This document shows positions 1-8,991 of a DNA stretch of 64,000 bases, piece after piece (position 1 is the stretch's first letter; each line of letters opens with the position of its first letter). The position numbers and the translations under genes are program-made. The notes under the pieces are model-generated. The model ran no database searches, was not told where the DNA came from, and saw only the letters and a program-made list of their open reading frames with translations. The stretch covers positions 1-64,000 of the forward strand of contig NZ_LMPV01000006.1 of NCBI RefSeq assembly GCF_001423965.1. Reading direction: 5' to 3'. Source of the stretch: Exiguobacterium sp. Leaf196. Its GTDB lineage: Bacteria; Bacillota; Bacilli; Exiguobacteriales; Exiguobacteriaceae.

Positions 1-16
1 CAACTTGACGCGAGAC

Positions 17-65
17 AATAAAAAAAGAAGGAATTGCACATCCTGAGTGATGGCAATTCCTTCTT
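17..65 (-). terminator. Rho-independent terminator of guaC
   Basis: A 13-bp perfect inverted repeat (25-37 with 53-65) is followed, reading the minus strand, by a run of seven T. It lies just downstream of guaC and ends its transcript. Confidence 0.9.
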
Positions 66-108
66 CTCGTTAAATTCAGCTAGTTATGTCCCAGCCTCTT
101 CATCATAC

Positions 109-1092
109 TTAAAATACTTTATCACCGTTGAAGATCGAGTTTTTGACGACAACGTAGTCGACCGTCCGAATCGCCTTCAATTTATTTCCACCAGCGTATG
201 AGATCGCTGATTGCAAATCTTGCTCCATTTCAATCAATGTATCTGCTAGACTTCCTTTATGCTCGACGAACATCTTTTTCCCTTCAACATTCTTGCGTTC
301 GCCTTTTTGGAACTCAGAAGCAGAACCGAAATATTCCTTGACGAGCACCCCGTCCACTTCATGTGTCTCACCAGGCGATTCTTCATGCCCTGCGAAAAGT
401 GAACCGATCATGACCATCGAAGCACCGAACCGAACCGACTTCGCGATATCCCCATGCGTCCGAATACCACCATCAGCGATAATCGGTTTGCTTGCTGCCT
501 TCGCACACCAACGAAGTGCTGCGAGTTGCCAACCACCTGTACCGAACCCTGTTTTAATTTTCGTGATACAAACTTTACCTGGTCCAATCCCGACTTTTGT
601 TGCGTCTGCTCCTGCGTTCTCAAGTTCGCGTACCGCTTCCGGTGTACCGACGTTTCCAGCAATAACGAAACTTGTTGGCAAAAGCGACTTGATGTGGCGA
701 ATCATCTGAATGACTGCTTCCGAATGACCGTGTGCGATATCAATTGTGATGTATTCAGGAGTTAGCCCCTCTGTCGCGAGCTGTTCGATCAGCTGATATT
801 CTTCTTCCTTGACACCGACGCTAATCGAAGCGAACAGTTGACGCTCTTGCATCATACGAACGAACGCTAGGCGACGTGCCGGTTCGAATCGATGCATGAT
901 ATAGAAATAATCGCCTTCAGCTAAGAACAAAGCAATCGATTCATCAATGATCGTTTGCATGTTTGCGGGTACGACCGGAAGCTTGAAACGACGACCGCCG
1001 AACTCGACTGACGTATCACATTCCGAACGACTACCAACGATTGATTTTGCTGGAATTAATTGAATATCTTCATAATCAAATACTACATCCAT
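109..1092 (-). CDS. guaC: GMP reductase
   Basis: GMP reductase converts GMP to IMP with NADPH and release of ammonia, returning guanine nucleotides to the central purine pool in the cytoplasm. The 327-residue product is a full-length IMPDH/GMPR barrel. The catalytic loop reads [11 protein letters not shown] with the reactive Cys at about residue 175. There is no CBS insert, so it is GMPR and not IMPDH. A GTG nine bases further upstream would overlap the ribosome-binding site AGAGGTG. The ATG at 1092 has proper spacing and gives the usual family length, so I chose it. The gene stands alone, with its own promoter and terminator. Confidence 0.95.
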   Translation of the reverse strand: MDVVFDYEDIQLIPAKSIVGSRSECDTSVEFGGRRFKLPVVPANMQTIIDESIALFLAEGDYFYIMHRFEPARRLAFVRMMQERQLFASISVGVKEEEYQLIEQLATEGLTPEYITIDIAHGHSEAVIQMIRHIKSLLPTSFVIAGNVGTPEAVRELENAGADATKVGIGPGKVCITKIKTGFGTGGWQLAALRWCAKAASKPIIADGGIRTHGDIAKSVRFGASMVMIGSLFAGHEESPGETHEVDGVLVKEYFGSASEFQKGERKNVEGKKMFVEHKGSLADTLIEMEQDLQSAISYAGGNKLKAIRTVDYVVVKNSIFNGDKVF

Positions 1093-1155
1093 GAATAACA
1101 CCTCTAATTACGAATATTTTTTTATATATCAGCGATAATCATTCGCCCCTTGACT

Positions 1156-1184
1156 ACTATAACGAACTGTTATCATGGTGTCAA
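1156..1184 (-). promoter_or_regulatory. Sigma-A promoter of guaC
   Basis: On the minus strand TTGACA (1179-1184) and TATAGT (1156-1161) are separated by exactly 17 bp, about 65 bp before the guaC start. This is a near-consensus promoter. I saw no purine riboswitch in the short leader. Confidence 0.85.
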
Positions 1185-1252
1185 AGAAATTTTTCGCATT
1201 TTTAAGGTTTTCATGAACTTTTTTTAGTTAACAACAAAATAATGTTCGGATT

Positions 1253-1759
1253 TTAATAGTATTGTTGTTGTAAATCAGTCAACCATTGTTCTTCCCACTC
1301 GAAATAACTCGATGCCTCCGATTTCTCAAACACTTGATCAGGATAAGGCAAGGCAAGTGGCGGACGCTCATTTTTTGGAAAATAAGCCAGTTGCTTAGAT
1401 TCCCCATCAATGGCCTCGAGCGTCCCACTGACTACCTCACATTCGAACATCGTTGCTACATACTCGACCTCGTTTCCGTCAGGGTACGTAAGTCGAAACG
1501 ATTCCCCACCAAATGTCGCGATTAGTCGGACGGGTCGAACGAATAGACCCGTTTCTTCATAGACTTCGCGAATGACTGCTTGTGCAGGGGATTCTCCTAG
1601 TTCAATCGCCCCGGCAGGCAAACTCCAAAACGGACCACCTGGATCTTGGAAAAGGATATGCCCTGCTTCGTTTCGAATGATTGCTGCGACGCATGGTGTA
1701 AACAGACGTTGTGTTCCGACATATCGCCGTAGATTGGCATAATAATCAGAGATTGGCAT
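1253..1759 (-). CDS. NUDIX hydrolase
   Basis: A 168-residue NUDIX pyrophosphohydrolase; these enzymes cleave nucleoside diphosphates linked to another moiety (X). The NUDIX box is complete: G50, E56, then R64-E65 and E68-E69-x-G71 (REVYEETGL). A tract before the box reads FWSLPAGAIE, as in MutT-like members. The substrate cannot be told from sequence. The start overlaps the 3' end of the upstream GNAT gene by 14 bp, which indicates translational coupling and a two-gene operon. Confidence 0.88.
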   Translation of the reverse strand: MPISDYYANLRRYVGTQRLFTPCVAAIIRNEAGHILFQDPGGPFWSLPAGAIELGESPAQAVIREVYEETGLFVRPVRLIATFGGESFRLTYPDGNEVEYVATMFECEVVSGTLEAIDGESKQLAYFPKNERPPLALPYPDQVFEKSEASSYFEWEEQWLTDLQQQYY

Positions 1760-2306
1760 GACGTGACTCCTCCCGGTCTTCTTTTAATAGAGCAAACAGA
1801 ATAAAATCTTCCCAGGCATCATTGATGAAGAGATTTTGTTTCGCGATTCCTTCTTTACGAAATCCGACTTTTTCAAGAACTCGGATTGATCCGATGTTCC
1901 CCGGCATGACCTCAGCACGAATCCGGTGGAACTGATGGACATCAAATAGATGGTCTACGAACAATCCGACTGCTTGAGCCATATATCCTTTTCCGCCATA
2001 AGCTTCATCTAACTGATAGCCGATCATGCACGTCTCGGCTGGTCCACGCTGGATGAACATCGCTGAGACATCGCCAATCAATTGATCATTCTCCGTTAAA
2101 TAAACACCGTAAGCATAATACGCATCTTGTTTCATCAACTCTTGATGACGAAAAATTCGTTCCCGCTGCCCCTCTAACGTGTACTGTTCGGGTAACGGCT
2201 TAACTGGCATCCAGTATTCGAAGTGTTCACGATTTCGTAAGTTCATCTCAAGAATAACTGCCGCATCATCTAAGACATACGGGCGAATATATATAGGTAA
2301 CATCAT
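1746..2306 (-). CDS. GNAT acetyltransferase, RimJ/RimL type
   Basis: A 186-residue GNAT-fold N-acetyltransferase similar to the RimJ/RimL/SpeG branch that acetylates protein N-termini or small amines with acetyl-CoA. The acetyl-CoA pyrophosphate loop is visible around residues 98-108 (EAYGGKGYMAQA). The later N-x-x-S-x-R-V-L-E-K-x-G-F signature (NIGSIRVLEKVGFRKEG) is typical of this branch. Two adjacent ATGs follow GGAGG, and either could serve as start. It is first in an operon with the overlapping NUDIX gene. The substrate is unknown. Confidence 0.85.
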   Translation of the reverse strand: MMLPIYIRPYVLDDAAVILEMNLRNREHFEYWMPVKPLPEQYTLEGQRERIFRHQELMKQDAYYAYGVYLTENDQLIGDVSAMFIQRGPAETCMIGYQLDEAYGGKGYMAQAVGLFVDHLFDVHQFHRIRAEVMPGNIGSIRVLEKVGFRKEGIAKQNLFINDAWEDFILFALLKEDREESRHANL

Positions 2307-2445
2307 TTTTCCTCCTTTTGATTATTATCTTTAGTTCAAGAAGTTTGGGTGTTTCATAATTCATCCAGCGGGAATCTACATAATAGTTTCATTACATTAC
2401 TGTGACAGCATACTATAGAGAAAACTGTCGAAGAAGGAGTGACCT

Positions 2446-2703
2446 ATGTATTCAGACACTGATTTGCTCAATCAAATCAAACAGCGTGATTCTGTCGCGC
2501 TCGAACGATTATACGATCGTTACGAAAAAACACTCTTTCTTTTATTTCGTCGTACACAGGTCGATGAAGCACTTATTCATTCTGCAATGACCGAATTATT
2601 CCGAACTGTTTGGGAACAACCGACACGTTACCCGAACTTCCAAGGATTCATTTTGCATACATTACGACAACTCAGTAGTAAAAGAGAACATATTCCGACT
2701 TAA
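2446..2703 (+). CDS. Sigma-70 region-2-only protein, possible RsoA-like co-sigma
   Basis: An 85-residue protein that aligns by eye with region 2 of ECF sigma factors: DLLNQIKQRDSVALERLYDRY at residues 5-25, then a helix like the core-binding and -10 recognition segment (ALIHSAMTELFRTVWEQP), then the FxGFILHTLRQL stretch. It then stops: there is no linker and no region 4, and no region 4 is visible in the 70 bp before the terminator in any frame. The start has AAGGAG at 7-nt spacing. Bacillus RsoA is a similar small region-2 protein that works with SigO, which carries region 4. No SigO-like partner lies in this window. It could also be a degenerate ECF remnant. Confidence 0.6.
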   Translation: MYSDTDLLNQIKQRDSVALERLYDRYEKTLFLLFRRTQVDEALIHSAMTELFRTVWEQPTRYPNFQGFILHTLRQLSSKREHIPT

Positions 2704-2772
2704 TTGAAAGAATCAGTTATACTCTTTCGACACAGGTAAAATGAACCCTTTAATTCAATGATGTATTTAGAG

Positions 2773-2800
2773 AAGAACAGCTTACTTTGTTCTTTTTTTG
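2773..2800 (+). terminator. Terminator after the sigma-region-2 gene
   Basis: A short stem AAGAACA/TGTTCTT (2773-2779 with 2788-2794) merges into a T-run ending at 2799. It separates the sigma-like gene from the cold-shock promoter. Confidence 0.65.
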
Positions 2801-2831
2801 TTTTGTCCTTTCTTTTTCGATACGGGCATGC

Positions 2832-2837
2832 TATATT
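2832..2837 (+). promoter_or_regulatory. Extended -10 promoter of the cold-shock gene
   Basis: TGCTATATT gives an extended -10 (TGn then TATATT, 2832-2837) with a weak -35 TTTCTT 17 bp upstream. Transcription would start near 2844 and leave an untranslated leader of about 107 nt before the ATG at 2951. Long leaders are typical of cold-shock mRNAs, where they refold with temperature. Confidence 0.55.
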
Positions 2838-2950
2838 ATTAAGTAATTATTGTTGTTCGGTGGAGATACGAAGTGTTTCACTTTATATTCGATGAAATTG
2901 ATCACGGTAGTAATAATCAGTGTGCCAGTCACACGCAGGAGGCAATACAC

Positions 2951-3151
2951 ATGGAACAAGGTAAAGTAAAATGGTTTAACGCAGAAAAAGGATTCGGCTT
3001 CATCGAGCGCGAAAGCGGAGACGACGTATTCGTACACTTCTCAGCAATCCAATCTGAAGGTTTCAAATCACTTGACGAAGGTCAAGAGGTTTCTTTCGAA
3101 GTTGAAGAAGGTCAACGCGGACCACAAGCAACTAACGTTGTAAAACTTTAA
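2951..3151 (+). CDS. csp: Cold-shock protein, CspA family
   Basis: A 66-residue single cold-shock domain that binds single-stranded RNA or DNA and melts mRNA structure in the cytoplasm. RNP1 (KGFGFIE, about residues 13-19) and RNP2 (DVFVHFS, about 25-31) are intact. The start at 2951 follows GGAGG and gives the canonical 66 residues; the open frame running back to 2873 is leader. The gene is monocistronic, with its own extended -10 promoter and strong terminator. Confidence 0.95.
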   Translation: MEQGKVKWFNAEKGFGFIERESGDDVFVHFSAIQSEGFKSLDEGQEVSFEVEEGQRGPQATNVVKL

Positions 3152-3160
3152 TTTCTTTTA

Positions 3161-3188
3161 GACCCTGCTCCGGCAGGGTCTTTTTTTG
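3161..3188 (+). terminator. Terminator of the cold-shock gene
   Basis: GACCCTG/CAGGGTC stem (3161-3167 with 3174-3180) with a short loop, followed by seven T. Confidence 0.9.
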
Positions 3189-3233
3189 TTTAAATATGCT
3201 ACACTGGCGATTCAAGAAGAAAGGAGATGTAAC

Positions 3234-3599
3234 ATGACACTCGAACAAACCGTGCAACACCTTAAAGATGCTATGCTAAAAGGAGATTCATCACAAGTTT
3301 CACATCTATTATCTCCCGAATTCACGTTCATCGATGCGTTAGGGCGATCGTTCGACGCCGAAACGTATCTTGATCATTACGTTGACCCTGCGAATATCCG
3401 CTGGTTATCCCGGACCGATGATTTTTCATACATTGATCACTTTGAAGATACAGCGATTCAGTATAGTTTAATAGAAGATCGTTTTGAATACGGGGCAACT
3501 CAATACGTAGGACGTTTCCGGATCGTATCAATCTATCGTGCTACGTCAGATGGTTGGAAATGGCACTTTGGTCAATTAACATCTCTTGATCCGTCGTGA
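3234..3599 (+). CDS. SnoaL/DUF4440-like small protein
   Basis: A 121-residue protein with the helix-then-curved-sheet pattern of the NTF2/SnoaL superfamily: LEQTVQHLKDAMLKGD at the start, then SPEFTFIDALGR, and near the end YRATSDGWKWHFGQLTSL. In DUF4440-like proteins the closing W-K-W/H-F strand is typical. I cannot assign a substrate, and many members bind small ligands without known chemistry. AAGGAG sits correctly before the ATG at 3234; the longer frame from 3186 lies in the leader. It is monocistronic. Confidence 0.65.
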   Translation: MTLEQTVQHLKDAMLKGDSSQVSHLLSPEFTFIDALGRSFDAETYLDHYVDPANIRWLSRTDDFSYIDHFEDTAIQYSLIEDRFEYGATQYVGRFRIVSIYRATSDGWKWHFGQLTSLDPS

Positions 3600-3625
3600 C
3601 GGATTCAAGAGATGTTTTTGTTTTC
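3579..3625 (+). terminator. Terminator overlapping the stop codon of the SnoaL-like gene
   Basis: A stem of about 17 bp with one bulge (3579-3595 with about 3598-3615), then TTTTTGTTTT. The upstream arm lies in the last codons of the gene. Confidence 0.85.
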
Positions 3626-3650
3626 ATTTTCCATTCATCGTTAGTTAGAA

Positions 3651-3679
3651 TTGCTTCTCATTTTTCATTCCGTTACACT
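3651..3679 (+). promoter_or_regulatory. Promoter of the serC-serA-DUF1015 operon
   Basis: TTGCTT (3651-3656) and TACACT (3674-3679) with a 17-bp spacer, about 45 bp before serC. I see no T-box or other leader structure. Confidence 0.6.
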
Positions 3680-3723
3680 TGAGTGGTACATATTTTCTGA
3701 AAATTCAAGAAGGAGTGTATCCC

Positions 3724-4788
3724 ATGACGGTTTATAACTTTTCTGCCGGTCCTGCAGTCCTTCCTGCCCCGGTCTTAATGAAGGCTCAATCCGAGCTACT
3801 TAATTACGAAAATTCAGGACAATCGGTTCTTGAAATGAGTCATCGTTCGCCAATCTTCGAATCGATTCGAGATGCAGCCGAACAATCATTGCGAAGGCTC
3901 ATGTCGATTCCTGATACGTACTCCGTCTTGTTTCTTCAAGGTGGAGCTACACTTCAGTTCGCGATGTTACCCCAAAATTTAGCGACGAAGACCGGACGGA
4001 TTGATTTCATCGATACCGGTGGCTGGTCGACCAAAGCAATTACGGATGCCAAACAGTATGCGACGGTTAATGTCCTCGCCTCTTCTGCTGATCACGGTTA
4101 TCGCTTCATCCCAGAAGGTCCGTTCGCGTCATCAGCCGACTATTTGCACATCACTTGGAACAACACGCTCGAAGGAACGACGTATCACACACCGCCTCAC
4201 GTCGATGCGCCACTCGTCGCCGACGTTTCTTCTTCCATTTTGTCTGAATCTTTGCCAGTCGAGGCATTTGATGTGTTGTACGCCGGTGCTCAAAAAAACC
4301 TTGGCGTCGCCGGTTTGACGGTTGTCATTGTAAAAAATGAGCTACTTGATCGTGTTCCGGATACGATTGGTACCTATTTACGGTATGACATTCATGCAAA
4401 ACAACGGTCTTTGTATAATACACCGCCGACATTCAGTCTTTACATGACGAAATTGGTGCTCGATTGGATTGAAAAGACGGGACTCGAGACGATTGAGTCA
4501 AGAAACGTCTCACAAGCACGTATGTTATATGAAGCAATTGATCAATCCACTTATTTTCATAATCATGTAACCATCAAGGATCGAAGCCGGATGAACATTC
4601 CATTTTCGACTGGAAGTGAGACGGAAGACGCTGCTTTCTTGAACTTCGCTGCGCGTCACGATCTAATCAATCTTGCCGGACATCGCTCGATCGGCGGGAT
4701 GCGGGCGAGTCTCTATAACGCCATGCCGACCGAAGGGGTTACGGCACTGATTCACATCATGCATCGTTTTGAACAGGGGGAACGTTAA
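3724..4788 (+). CDS. serC: Phosphoserine aminotransferase
   Basis: Transfers the amino group of glutamate to 3-phosphohydroxypyruvate to give O-phosphoserine, the second step of serine synthesis; it also acts in vitamin B6 synthesis in some bacteria. The 354-residue class-V aminotransferase begins NFSAGPAVLP and carries the PLP lysine at K191 (YAGAQKNLGVAG). The start at 3724 has GAAGGAG at good spacing; the frame extending to 3679 is leader. serA begins directly after the stop codon, so the two are coupled. Confidence 0.96.
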   Translation: MTVYNFSAGPAVLPAPVLMKAQSELLNYENSGQSVLEMSHRSPIFESIRDAAEQSLRRLMSIPDTYSVLFLQGGATLQFAMLPQNLATKTGRIDFIDTGGWSTKAITDAKQYATVNVLASSADHGYRFIPEGPFASSADYLHITWNNTLEGTTYHTPPHVDAPLVADVSSSILSESLPVEAFDVLYAGAQKNLGVAGLTVVIVKNELLDRVPDTIGTYLRYDIHAKQRSLYNTPPTFSLYMTKLVLDWIEKTGLETIESRNVSQARMLYEAIDQSTYFHNHVTIKDRSRMNIPFSTGSETEDAAFLNFAARHDLINLAGHRSIGGMRASLYNAMPTEGVTALIHIMHRFEQGER

Positions 4789-5946
4789 ATGTATCAAGTC
4801 CAACTATGGAATGATCTATCGGATAAAGGATTAAAACGATTCACAGACGACTATCACGTCCAGCGAGAAACGGAGCAGCCAGACGCCTTTCTCGTCCGCA
4901 GCAAGGATTTACATGACATGCGCTTTCCGGACAGTCTTAAAGCCGTCGCCCGAGCTGGCGTCGGCGTCAATACGATTCCACTCGATCAACTTGCGAACCG
5001 CGGGATTCCCGTCTTTTCGACACCAGGCGCTAATGCAAATGCCGTCAAGGAACTAGTCATCGGCAGTTTATTCCTGACGGCGCGAAAGCTCGTCCCTAGT
5101 CTGCTTTGGACGAACAACTTACGCGGACCGGATATTCCGGAGCGGATTGAAGCGAACAAAAAACAATTTGTCGGAACGGAGTTGCTTGGGAAACGAATCG
5201 GAATCGTAGGACTTGGAGCAATCGGCGCGAACTTAGCCAACACTCTCCATGAGCTTGGCATGACCGTTACAGGCTATGATCCACATATGTCCGTTGAGTC
5301 CGCTTGGCGCGTCTCAAATCAGATTCAGCGGGCAACACAGCTCGAGGATCTGCTCGCGACAAGCGACTACATCACCTTGCATCTTCCGCTCGTTGACGCA
5401 ACGACAGGTTTACTCGATGCATCACTCTTGTCGAAGATGAAACACGGCGCGACTTTGCTTAACTTCTCTCGTGGCGAACTCGTCGATGAACAAGCGTTAG
5501 CCGATGTACTCCGGTCTGGTCGTCTGGCCAATTATGTGACGGATTTCCCGAATGCCTTCATCTTGTCCCTTCCACGGGTCATCGCTTTGCCACATATCGG
5601 GGCATCAACGAGTGAAGCGGAGGAAAACTGTGCCATCATGGCGGTCGATCAACTGCGTCTATTCCTTGAGACAGGAAATATCCGTAATGCTGTCAATTTC
5701 CCAGCTGTCGAGTTACCGTTCACCGGAAAACGACGGATTACGATTGCTCACCATAACATTCCGAATATGGTCGGTCAAATTGCCTCCGTGTTAGCACAAG
5801 AGTCGATCAATATCGCGAATATGATCAATGGTAGTAAAGATGCTATTGCCTATACGATCATCGATATCGATAACCATGCGGATGAGTTGATTTCGCTCGA
5901 CCGACTGAATCAAATTCCTGGCGTCTTGAAAACACGTCTACTCTAA
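4789..5946 (+). CDS. serA: D-3-phosphoglycerate dehydrogenase, short form with ACT domain
   Basis: Oxidises 3-phosphoglycerate to 3-phosphohydroxypyruvate with NAD, the entry step of serine synthesis. The 385-residue protein has a substrate-binding half, the NAD Rossmann motif GIVGLGAIG (about 138-146), R228 in NFSRGELVDE and the catalytic H269 (ALPHIGAS). An ACT domain follows from about residue 316. The intervening domain of long Bacillus SerA (about 525 residues) is missing, so this is the short type. The ACT domain suggests serine feedback inhibition. It sits between serC and DUF1015 in one operon. Confidence 0.93.
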   Translation: MYQVQLWNDLSDKGLKRFTDDYHVQRETEQPDAFLVRSKDLHDMRFPDSLKAVARAGVGVNTIPLDQLANRGIPVFSTPGANANAVKELVIGSLFLTARKLVPSLLWTNNLRGPDIPERIEANKKQFVGTELLGKRIGIVGLGAIGANLANTLHELGMTVTGYDPHMSVESAWRVSNQIQRATQLEDLLATSDYITLHLPLVDATTGLLDASLLSKMKHGATLLNFSRGELVDEQALADVLRSGRLANYVTDFPNAFILSLPRVIALPHIGASTSEAEENCAIMAVDQLRLFLETGNIRNAVNFPAVELPFTGKRRITIAHHNIPNMVGQIASVLAQESINIANMINGSKDAIAYTIIDIDNHADELISLDRLNQIPGVLKTRLL

Positions 5947-5960
5947 AAGGAGTGATCCCC

Positions 5961-7163
5961 ATGCCAACGTTCGAACCTTTTGCCGCGTTACGACCGGATT
6001 CAAAATATGCAGCAGACTTTGCTGCTTTGCCCTATGATGTTTATTCTCGCGAAGAAGCACGATCTGAGATTCGTCGTCATCCGCTGTCTTTTTTACGGAT
6101 CGATAAAGCAGAAGCCACGCTTCCGTCATTAATCGCTGAAGATGATCCACGCGTTTATCAGCAAGCAGCTCTTGCCTTCGAAGAGAGTCAAACAAACGGC
6201 ATCTTACAGCTCGACACGGACGAGACGTATTACATTTATCAACTGTCTGACGGGACACATATCCAATCCGGTTTCGTCGGGTGTGTTTCCGTTAGCGATT
6301 ATGAAACGAATCAAATTCGTAAACATGAGTTCACGCGTCCGGACAAAGAGCGCGATCGTGTCCGACATGTCGAACATCTAAATGCTCATACGGGACCGAT
6401 TTTACTTGCCCATCAAACGGATGCCCAGCTTCAAGAAATCGTCTCGACGATTACTGCAGGTGATTCTCTATACGACTTTACTGTCGATGGGATCACACAC
6501 CGAATTTTTAAAGTCATCGATCGCCATCATCTGTTGACGATCGGAAGCCAGTTCGCGCGCCACGACGCCCTCTATATCGCTGATGGTCACCATCGCGCTG
6601 CAGCGGCAGCCATCGCTGCCAGTCGGACGGATCAGGAAGAAGCCCAACGCTTCCTTGGTGTATCGTTTCCGCAGGAACAATTACGAATCCTCGGCTATCA
6701 TCGTGTCGTTGAAGATCTGTACGGTCAATCCGTCGTTGATTTCCTTGAGCGATTAGCCCATCGCTTTACGATCACAAAAGGACGTGCCGAACAAACAAAA
6801 CGTCACCAAATCGAGATGTATCTCAACCGGCAATGGTATACCCTTTCGTACGATTCTGAACGAACAGGGACGAAAGCGAATCTCGACGTCTCGATTTTAC
6901 AAGAAGAGTTATTGACACCGTTACTCGGTATCGAAGATCCACGGACGGACGCACGTATCCAGTTCGTCGGTGGTCATAAGGGGTATGCCGGTCTTGAGCA
7001 AATCGTGGATTCCGGATATGCCGCGGTCGCTTTTCACTTGCATCCGACTTCGATCGAAGATTTAATGGCTGTGGCTGATGCGGGAGAAGTAATGCCGCCG
7101 AAGTCGACTTGGTTCGAACCGAAGCTTCGGAGTGGTTTACTGATCCATCCGTTTGATTCGTAA
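5961..7163 (+). CDS. DUF1015 family protein in the serine operon
   Basis: A 400-residue DUF1015 protein. The most conserved stretch is YIADGHHRAAAA, with D208-G-H-H-R212, a motif reminiscent of ParB/sulfiredoxin-fold proteins. The N-terminal segment FAALRPDSKYA..LPYDVYS is also characteristic of the family. The ATG at 5961 follows AAAGGAG; an upstream in-frame GTG overlaps that site and was rejected. It is the third gene of serC-serA. No serB phosphatase is present, so a role in phosphoserine metabolism (phosphatase, kinase or control) is a reasonable guess from context, not shown by sequence. Confidence 0.85.
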   Translation: MPTFEPFAALRPDSKYAADFAALPYDVYSREEARSEIRRHPLSFLRIDKAEATLPSLIAEDDPRVYQQAALAFEESQTNGILQLDTDETYYIYQLSDGTHIQSGFVGCVSVSDYETNQIRKHEFTRPDKERDRVRHVEHLNAHTGPILLAHQTDAQLQEIVSTITAGDSLYDFTVDGITHRIFKVIDRHHLLTIGSQFARHDALYIADGHHRAAAAAIAASRTDQEEAQRFLGVSFPQEQLRILGYHRVVEDLYGQSVVDFLERLAHRFTITKGRAEQTKRHQIEMYLNRQWYTLSYDSERTGTKANLDVSILQEELLTPLLGIEDPRTDARIQFVGGHKGYAGLEQIVDSGYAAVAFHLHPTSIEDLMAVADAGEVMPPKSTWFEPKLRSGLLIHPFDS

Positions 7164-7175
7164 TGCACACGCACT

Positions 7176-7217
7176 AAAAAAGCAAGTCGTGGATATCGTA
7201 TCCGCGACTTGCTTTTT
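7176..7217. terminator. Bidirectional terminator between DUF1015 and neopullulanase
   Basis: A perfect 19-bp inverted repeat (7176-7194/7195 with 7199-7217) whose ends are A-run and T-run, so it can work for both convergent genes. Confidence 0.9.
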
Positions 7218-7218
7218 C

Positions 7219-8991
7219 TTATACGTGTCGCAAAAGAAGAGCCGACACAGCTTCTAATTGAATAGTTCCCGACAACGTCGTTGCATCTAACAGACTTTCA
7301 TATGTTTCTTCGAGCGAAAGAGATTGTTCTTCTTCACTTAAGTTGACTACGAGCAAGTAAATATTTTCGCCCTGACGTCGCTCGACGACAAATATCTGTT
7401 TTGTATCATCAATCATTTGGAAATGATACGTTCCGGCATTTGCTAAAACCGGATGCTGTTTTCGAAGGGCGATCAACTGTACAACGTGATCGAACAAATC
7501 ACGGTTCTGCTTCGTCTCATCCCATTCCATGCATGCACGGTTGGCCGGGTCTTGTCCGCCCATCATTCCGATCTCATCACCATAATAGATGACAGGCGTA
7601 CCCGGAAACGTCAACAGTGTAGTGAAGAGCAATTTCATCCGTTCGATATTCCCCTTCGCACGCGTTAAAGCACGCGGCGTATCATGCGAATCAATCAAAT
7701 TGAACATGACCTCGTTGACATTTTGAGAATGCCAGTTTAAATTTCTGCTGACTGCATACGAGAAATCACGAACGCTGGTCTCGCCCGTCGCAAAACAAGT
7801 CAGGAAGCTCTCTGTCAAACCGTAATTCATGACGGCATCGAACTGATCGCCGAGGAGCCACGGTTGTGAATCCGTCCAACATTCGCCGACGATATAACAC
7901 GTTCCGTTCGCAGCCCGGACTTCCTTTCGAAAGTCACGCCAAAACGCATGATCGACTTCACTTGCAACATCCAGACGCCAGCCGTCGATTCCGAATTCCT
8001 CAACCCAATAACGTCCGACATGAAGCAAATATTGTTTGACGTCTGGATGAGCGGTGTTCAACTTTGGCATGTTCCGTTCAAATGCAAACACTTCATAGTT
8101 CGGGATCGACGGATCGACCGGGAAAGAGTCAATCGTGAACCAGTTGACAAATTTTGAGTCTTGTCCCTTTTCTAATACATCCTGAAATGCGGGGTGATCT
8201 TCACTAATATGATTAAAGACGGCATCGAGTAATACGCGGATACCGTTCTCATGCAGCACATCTATCATCTTGCGGAACGTTTTCTCGTCACCAAAGGCAG
8301 GATCAAGCTTTAAGTAATCAAGCGTATCGTATTTATGATTCGATGGTGCTTCAAACACTGGACAGAAGTAGACACCGGTGACGCCGAGCCGTTGTAAATG
8401 ATCGACGTGATCGATGACCCCTTGAAAATCTCCACCGAAGAAATTCTGAAAAGCTGGTGCTTCACTTCCCCACTCCTTCGTTCCCGCTGGATCGTTCGTG
8501 GGATCGCCATTTGCGAATCGTTCCGGGAAAATTTGATACCAGACCGTATCTTTCACCCAATCCGGCGTATCAAAGACGTCCGTCGCATGAACATATGGAA
8601 CAGAAAAATAATAGCCAGGATGATCGAGTGGCGCTTCGTCATACCAACCACGTTCGGTCAAAATGGCTGTCGTTTCGCCATGAACCTCGAACCCATACCT
8701 TACCCGCTTCCGTTCTGGACGGATTGCAATGAACCAATAGTCATACGTCGCGTCACTTCCATTGTATTGCATCGACTTCCGTTGCACTTTCCAGGATTTT
8801 TCTTTCTCCGGATCAAAATTCCAATCTCGGTCTTCTTCTTTTTCCGCTTCCCATTCATAAGGATCACCATATATCAATTCAACTTTTTCAATATCGTCTT
8901 TAGCCGTCATGAGTCTAATATGAACGGTCTCTTGATCATAGGCATAAACGAATGGTGATAATGCGCGATGAACTACTCCAGCCTGGTTCAA
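7219..8991 (-). CDS. Neopullulanase / cyclomaltodextrinase, GH13
   Basis: A 590-residue GH13_20 enzyme that hydrolyses cyclodextrins, pullulan or maltodextrins, with no signal peptide, hence cytoplasmic. It has the N-terminal beta-sandwich of this subfamily (about 1-125) and the sentence WYQIFPERFANGDP typical of neopullulanases. The catalytic residues are D341 (GWRLDVAS), E370 (VGECW) and D437 (LIDSHD). The start is a TTG at 8991. It lies just after an in-frame stop, follows AGGGAGAG, and gives the N-terminus expected for the family (VVHRALSPFVYAY). It probably works with malL further along on imported maltodextrins. Confidence 0.9.
   Translation of the reverse strand: MNQAGVVHRALSPFVYAYDQETVHIRLMTAKDDIEKVELIYGDPYEWEAEKEEDRDWNFDPEKEKSWKVQRKSMQYNGSDATYDYWFIAIRPERKRVRYGFEVHGETTAILTERGWYDEAPLDHPGYYFSVPYVHATDVFDTPDWVKDTVWYQIFPERFANGDPTNDPAGTKEWGSEAPAFQNFFGGDFQGVIDHVDHLQRLGVTGVYFCPVFEAPSNHKYDTLDYLKLDPAFGDEKTFRKMIDVLHENGIRVLLDAVFNHISEDHPAFQDVLEKGQDSKFVNWFTIDSFPVDPSIPNYEVFAFERNMPKLNTAHPDVKQYLLHVGRYWVEEFGIDGWRLDVASEVDHAFWRDFRKEVRAANGTCYIVGECWTDSQPWLLGDQFDAVMNYGLTESFLTCFATGETSVRDFSYAVSRNLNWHSQNVNEVMFNLIDSHDTPRALTRAKGNIERMKLLFTTLLTFPGTPVIYYGDEIGMMGGQDPANRACMEWDETKQNRDLFDHVVQLIALRKQHPVLANAGTYHFQMIDDTKQIFVVERRQGENIYLLVVNLSEEEQSLSLEETYESLLDATTLSGTIQLEAVSALLLRHV

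Noticed and set aside
8398-8958. 186-residue plus-strand open frame opposite neopullulanase
   Set aside because: Antisense shadow; the neopullulanase catalytic residues and domain order are intact on the minus strand.
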